A DNA stretch of 64,000 nt, taken from Oceanobacillus sojae. Its GTDB lineage: Bacteria > Bacillota > Bacilli > Bacillales > Amphibacillaceae. A program made the position numbers and the translations under genes. Each line of letters starts with the position of its first letter. The first letter of the stretch is position 1. Shown one piece after another: positions 61,590 through 64,000 of the stretch. The notes under the pieces are model-generated. The model ran no database searches. It was not told the DNA's origin and was given only the letters and a program-made list of their open reading frames with translations. Location: positions 841,317 through 905,316 of the forward strand of contig NZ_LT727813.1 in assembly GCF_900162665.1 (NCBI RefSeq). The letters are read 5' to 3'.

Positions 61590-62144
61590 ATGACTGAATA
61601 CGAAGAAAGGTTAATAAATATTCTCAAAGAAGATAGCTACATCGTATCTATTTTACAAACAGTGGAGACATTGGAGCTAAACGATTGCTGGGTTGCTGCC
61701 GGACTGATCAGAAATAAGGTTTGGGATACTTTACAAAACTCCCATACAAAAATAAACGATATCGATGTTATTTATTATGATCAAACAGACCTTTCCAAAG
61801 ATACTGAGAAAAAATTAGAAGCAGAATTAGAAAAACTCATGCCTGGACAACCCTGGTCTGTGAAAAATCAGGCTCGGATGCATATAAAAAATACTAATCC
61901 TCCATATACGTCTTCCTCTGACGGCGTTGCCCATTTCCCTGAAACACCCACTGCCGTTGCTGCACAGATACGTCATCAGGAAATAAAAATAATGGCTCCC
62001 TATGGTTTGGTGGATTTATTCCAAGGGATTGTCAAACCAACTCCATATTATTTAAAAGAGACTAAATTGCATTCTGTTTATGTAAAGCGGATGAAAAATA
62101 AAAATTGGAAAAACACTTGGAAAAATTTAACCATAGAATATTAG
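61590..62144 (+). CDS. Nucleotidyltransferase family protein (DUF925)
   Basis: 184-aa protein of the DUF925/NTP_transf_6 group. CWVAAGLIRNKVWD and the acidic motif INDIDVIYYD are diagnostic, followed by ARMHIKNTNPPYTSSSDGVA and FPETPTAVA. It is expected to bind nucleotides but its reaction is unknown. GAGGGAGATG precedes the ATG. Followed by a terminator and then the insertion element. Confidence 0.88.
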   Translation: MTEYEERLINILKEDSYIVSILQTVETLELNDCWVAAGLIRNKVWDTLQNSHTKINDIDVIYYDQTDLSKDTEKKLEAELEKLMPGQPWSVKNQARMHIKNTNPPYTSSSDGVAHFPETPTAVAAQIRHQEIKIMAPYGLVDLFQGIVKPTPYYLKETKLHSVYVKRMKNKNWKNTWKNLTIEY

Positions 62145-62189
62145 TTTAACCTTTCTTGCATGTCTAGAATGAGATACTGGATTCCTTTG

Positions 62190-62246
62190 AAAAATCCCAA
62201 TGAATAGCCAATTATATTAGAAAAACTCATATTCACAGGGATTTTT
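62190..62246 (+). terminator. Probable terminator
   Basis: AAAAATCCC (62190-62198) pairs with GGGATTTTT (62238-62246); TGAATA/TATTCA inside extends the stem. T-tract present at the end of the right arm. Confidence 0.6.
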
Positions 62247-62347
62247 CAGGTTAACTTAATCATAAAAGGATGGTGTTTTATTCTACTTAGACAAAATCTC
62301 AACATTAAATCCTCCAGGCGCTTTACATAGAAGGTATATCCATGAGA

Positions 62348-62480
62348 GTGAACCTCCCCCACCAAATCTAAGATTTGAAAGGGGCTTCTATTGACTTAAA
62401 TACAGCAAACAGCACGCATAATCACGCACCATTAGTACGTAACGCCTGATGTAAGCTAATTAATGAAGCCAATGTCAGCC
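62348..62480 (-). ncRNA. Putative omega RNA and right end of the element
   Basis: Minus strand downstream of and overlapping the tnpB 3' end. A hairpin at 62354-62388 (GAAGCCCC, inner AAATCT-T-AGATTT, GGTGGGG) precedes GGTTCAC at 62353-62348. In TnpB systems this region is the guide scaffold and the guide is the adjacent flank, here minus-strand 62347 to about 62328. Extent approximate. Confidence 0.45.
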
Positions 62481-63777
62481 GAGTTCTAGTTACTAAGGAA
62501 GGAACTTTTGCCTCCAGTAGTAACCTTTTCTTTTCAGAAAAGGATTTAAGGAATTCTCTAATAAAATACCGTGCTCCTATATTATAAGAAGCATTTAAAT
62601 CTGCGTGATAGACTTTGTCATTTTGATAGGCGGCAAGGTCTTTTTTATGATTCCGTTTCACTTCTCCAGAACCGTCAAAAGCAAGCGCGGAAGTATACTT
62701 AGCGCTTACTCGTCGAATACGTACGCCTTTGTAATGTGCCATCTCTTCAACTTTCCTTTGAATGCCCAGCTTGCTCCAATGATGTACTTTATGGCGTAAC
62801 TTTTTTGCACCATACATCCCCTCTGGGTGTTTCATTTTACCAAGGTACTCAAATACGATGATATCTGCTTGATGATCGACAGCAAATTTGATAATTTCTG
62901 AAGATGTATGATGCACAATATGTTTCTTTAGACCATTAATTCGTCTCCAATAGTTTGGTGCATTTACATACCCTGAATGACGTTGAGCTTTCTTTAGTTT
63001 GTTGATTTTTGTGTACATACGGTCTTTTTCTACCGGTTGATTAATAAATTTCCTGCCGATGACAGTTCCATCTGAACGCATTGCACAACAAACCGCAGAA
63101 TTCGTGATACCTAAGTCTACAGAAACGATGACTTGTTCTTTTAATTTTGTTTTATTTAATTGAATCTTTTTCTCATAAGAAAAATGAATGAAATACTTTT
63201 TGCCTGTTTTTACTAAGGTAGGATTATTTTCTTTCCAACCGGCAATTCCACGATTCTTCAAGTTTTTATGATGGAAAGTAATCGTTACCCAAACCCAATC
63301 ATTATTTAGGAAAACTTTGATTTTTGCTTGATTGTCAGATACTTGTTTAAACATATTCCCTTTATAAAACACCGGAAATGCTTCATGCCTAACAGATAAA
63401 ACGGGGGACTGTTTCTTAAAACGCTTACCATGAACAATTGATTCGCTTTTTTCATCCAACCAGTTTTGATAGTTGGAACGATAACTTTTCACAATTCCAT
63501 AACCTTTAGAAATGGCAGCCCTTCGAAGATAAGAAGGAAACTTATAAAATGTTGCGTCAAAATCATACTTTGGGCAGGGGTTCGTTTTGGTGTGATGTGT
63601 TAATTTTTCTACAGCGTTTACCAACTCTTTTGTGCTTAAATTTTCTAAAACAGACCATTCCGTATTGATAACATCTACCAGAAAAGATAGTGCCTTCCGA
63701 TAGATAGCAAGTGTAGGTTCGAAGGTTTTCGAACTGTGAGAGGTTATTTTATTTTTAATCGTTTTCGTCTGTTGCAT
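62422..63777 (-). CDS. tnpB: IS200/IS605-family TnpB RNA-guided nuclease
   Basis: 451-aa TnpB. The RuvC-like residues are Asp221 (VSVDLGITNSAV), Glu310 (IIVFEYLGKM) and Asp393 (YHADLNASYNIGARYF). The zinc-ribbon segment normally between the last two (CxxC...CxxC) contains no cysteine (about 358-392, SAKYTSALAFDGSGEVKRN and following). Known: TnpB is an omega RNA-guided DNA nuclease that helps retain the element. ATG 63777 follows GGGAGGG. The reading frame is complete; whether it is active without the ribbon is unknown. Confidence 0.85.
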   Translation of the reverse strand: MQQTKTIKNKITSHSSKTFEPTLAIYRKALSFLVDVINTEWSVLENLSTKELVNAVEKLTHHTKTNPCPKYDFDATFYKFPSYLRRAAISKGYGIVKSYRSNYQNWLDEKSESIVHGKRFKKQSPVLSVRHEAFPVFYKGNMFKQVSDNQAKIKVFLNNDWVWVTITFHHKNLKNRGIAGWKENNPTLVKTGKKYFIHFSYEKKIQLNKTKLKEQVIVSVDLGITNSAVCCAMRSDGTVIGRKFINQPVEKDRMYTKINKLKKAQRHSGYVNAPNYWRRINGLKKHIVHHTSSEIIKFAVDHQADIIVFEYLGKMKHPEGMYGAKKLRHKVHHWSKLGIQRKVEEMAHYKGVRIRRVSAKYTSALAFDGSGEVKRNHKKDLAAYQNDKVYHADLNASYNIGARYFIREFLKSFSEKKRLLLEAKVPSLVTRTRLTLASLISLHQALRTNGA

Positions 63778-63808
63778 CAACCAACCCTCCCTTATATATG
63801 TGTTATAA

Positions 63809-63995
63809 TCACATTATAAAACAAACCGTTTTAAAACGGTATCCTCAAGATATATACGAACGGAATTCGCTGTATTCTTAGCGCCATATTATTGGAAACC
63901 TTATTTTTGGAGTAGAAGCTATCTTATCCTTTCGACAGGAGGAGCTTCTTTAAAAGTAATCAAAAACTATATCGAAAACCAAGACCGTGAAGGCT
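63809..63995 (+). pseudogene. tnpA: C-terminal fragment of TnpA (Y1 transposase)
   Basis: The plus-strand frame reads FKTVSSRYIRTEF, YYWKPYFWSRSYLILSTGGA and SLKVIKNYIENQDREG before TGA 63993-63995. This matches the C-terminal 60 residues of IS200-type TnpA, including the catalytic tyrosine region (KNYIENQ). The N-terminal half with the HUH metal motif is missing; an in-frame TAA lies at 63806-63808 and tnpB begins just beyond. Confidence 0.75.
63825..63840. repeat. Perfect palindrome upstream of tnpB
   Basis: ACCGTTTTAAAACGGT, a 16-bp perfect palindrome within the tnpA fragment and about 50 bp before the tnpB start. It could be an operator or a folded end, but it also codes for TnpA residues, so it may be fortuitous. 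Confidence 0.4.
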
Positions 63996-64000
63996 GACCC

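Larger units (their letters stand above)
62348..63995 (-). mobile_element. IS200/IS605-family element, 5'-truncated tnpA
   Basis: Comprises an apparently intact tnpB on the minus strand, a right-end hairpin ending GGGGGAGGTTCAC at 62348, and only the 3' part of tnpA on the plus strand. The tnpA-tnpB divergent order is that of IS605-like elements. With tnpA truncated the element cannot move by itself. The left boundary may lie outside the window. Confidence 0.72.

Noticed and set aside
1..64000. CRISPR array, tRNA or rRNA genes, phage integrase or replication origin
   Set aside because: No regularly spaced repeats, cloverleaf-like segments, rRNA segments, integrase motifs or DnaA-box clusters were noticed by reading; a tRNA/CRISPR scan would settle this.

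Overview
The window looks like a chromosomal segment of a low-GC, spore-forming member of the Bacillaceae. The evidence is a tricistronic GerA-type germinant receptor operon, strong AGGAGG-type ribosome binding sites, a bacillithiol-associated YtxJ protein, a TreR/cre-controlled trehalose operon and an FMN-riboswitch riboflavin operon. Several genes (BCCT transporter, SodF-like superoxide dismutase, many stress enzymes) fit a halotolerant Oceanobacillus/Virgibacillus-like organism, but that genus guess is inference. No rRNA, tRNA, CRISPR array or prophage was seen.

Layout. 0-5 kb: acetyltransferase, then the treP-treA-treR operon. 5-13 kb: DUF123 protein, a second Hsp33 chaperone with its MerR regulator, a RelE-type toxin-antitoxin pair, stress enzymes (SOD, SDR), small proteins and a stand-alone PTS EIIA. 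13-17 kb: ger operon. 17-23 kb: phosphatase, an ECF sigma factor operon with a small candidate anti-sigma protein, a SNF2 helicase, and a CueP-like lipoprotein. 23-29 kb: mostly single metabolic or stress genes. 28.9-33.4 kb: a Z1-type ATPase coupled to a TPR protein, divergent from a degenerate J-domain/TPR protein. 33.7-40 kb: a tartrate/D-malate-type module (FCD regulator, dehydrogenase, a ruined glycerate kinase, SLC13 transporter) and an alanine dehydrogenase-like gene with an ESS-family transporter. 41-50 kb: YtxJ, YjjG, an MhqR-like MarR/dioxygenase operon, and the ribDE-BA-H operon with its FMN riboswitch. 50-62 kb: BCCT transporter, an aroA/LysR divergent pair, nucleotidyltransferases, a broken winged-helix gene, DinB-like proteins, and a WYL regulator. 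62.3-64 kb: a decayed IS200/IS605 element with tnpB and only the 3' end of tnpA.

How genes fit together. TreP lacks an EIIA domain, and the separate EIIA at 12.1-12.6 kb could phosphorylate it; TreA then cleaves trehalose-6-phosphate, and TreR represses through two perfect palindromes around a cre site. Loss of glycerate kinase from the tartrate-type module suggests the pathway to phosphoglycerate is broken or supplied elsewhere.

A recurrent theme is gene decay. Remnants of a GNAT acetyltransferase, a nucleotidyltransferase, a glycerate kinase, a Nudix hydrolase, a winged-helix protein and TnpA are all visible. The best candidates for under-described biology are the solitary Z1 ATPase-TPR pair, the MerR-controlled Hsp33 paralogue, the alanine dehydrogenase-like/ESS operon, and the TnpB lineage without a zinc ribbon. 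Family calls come from motif recognition alone; no database search was run.
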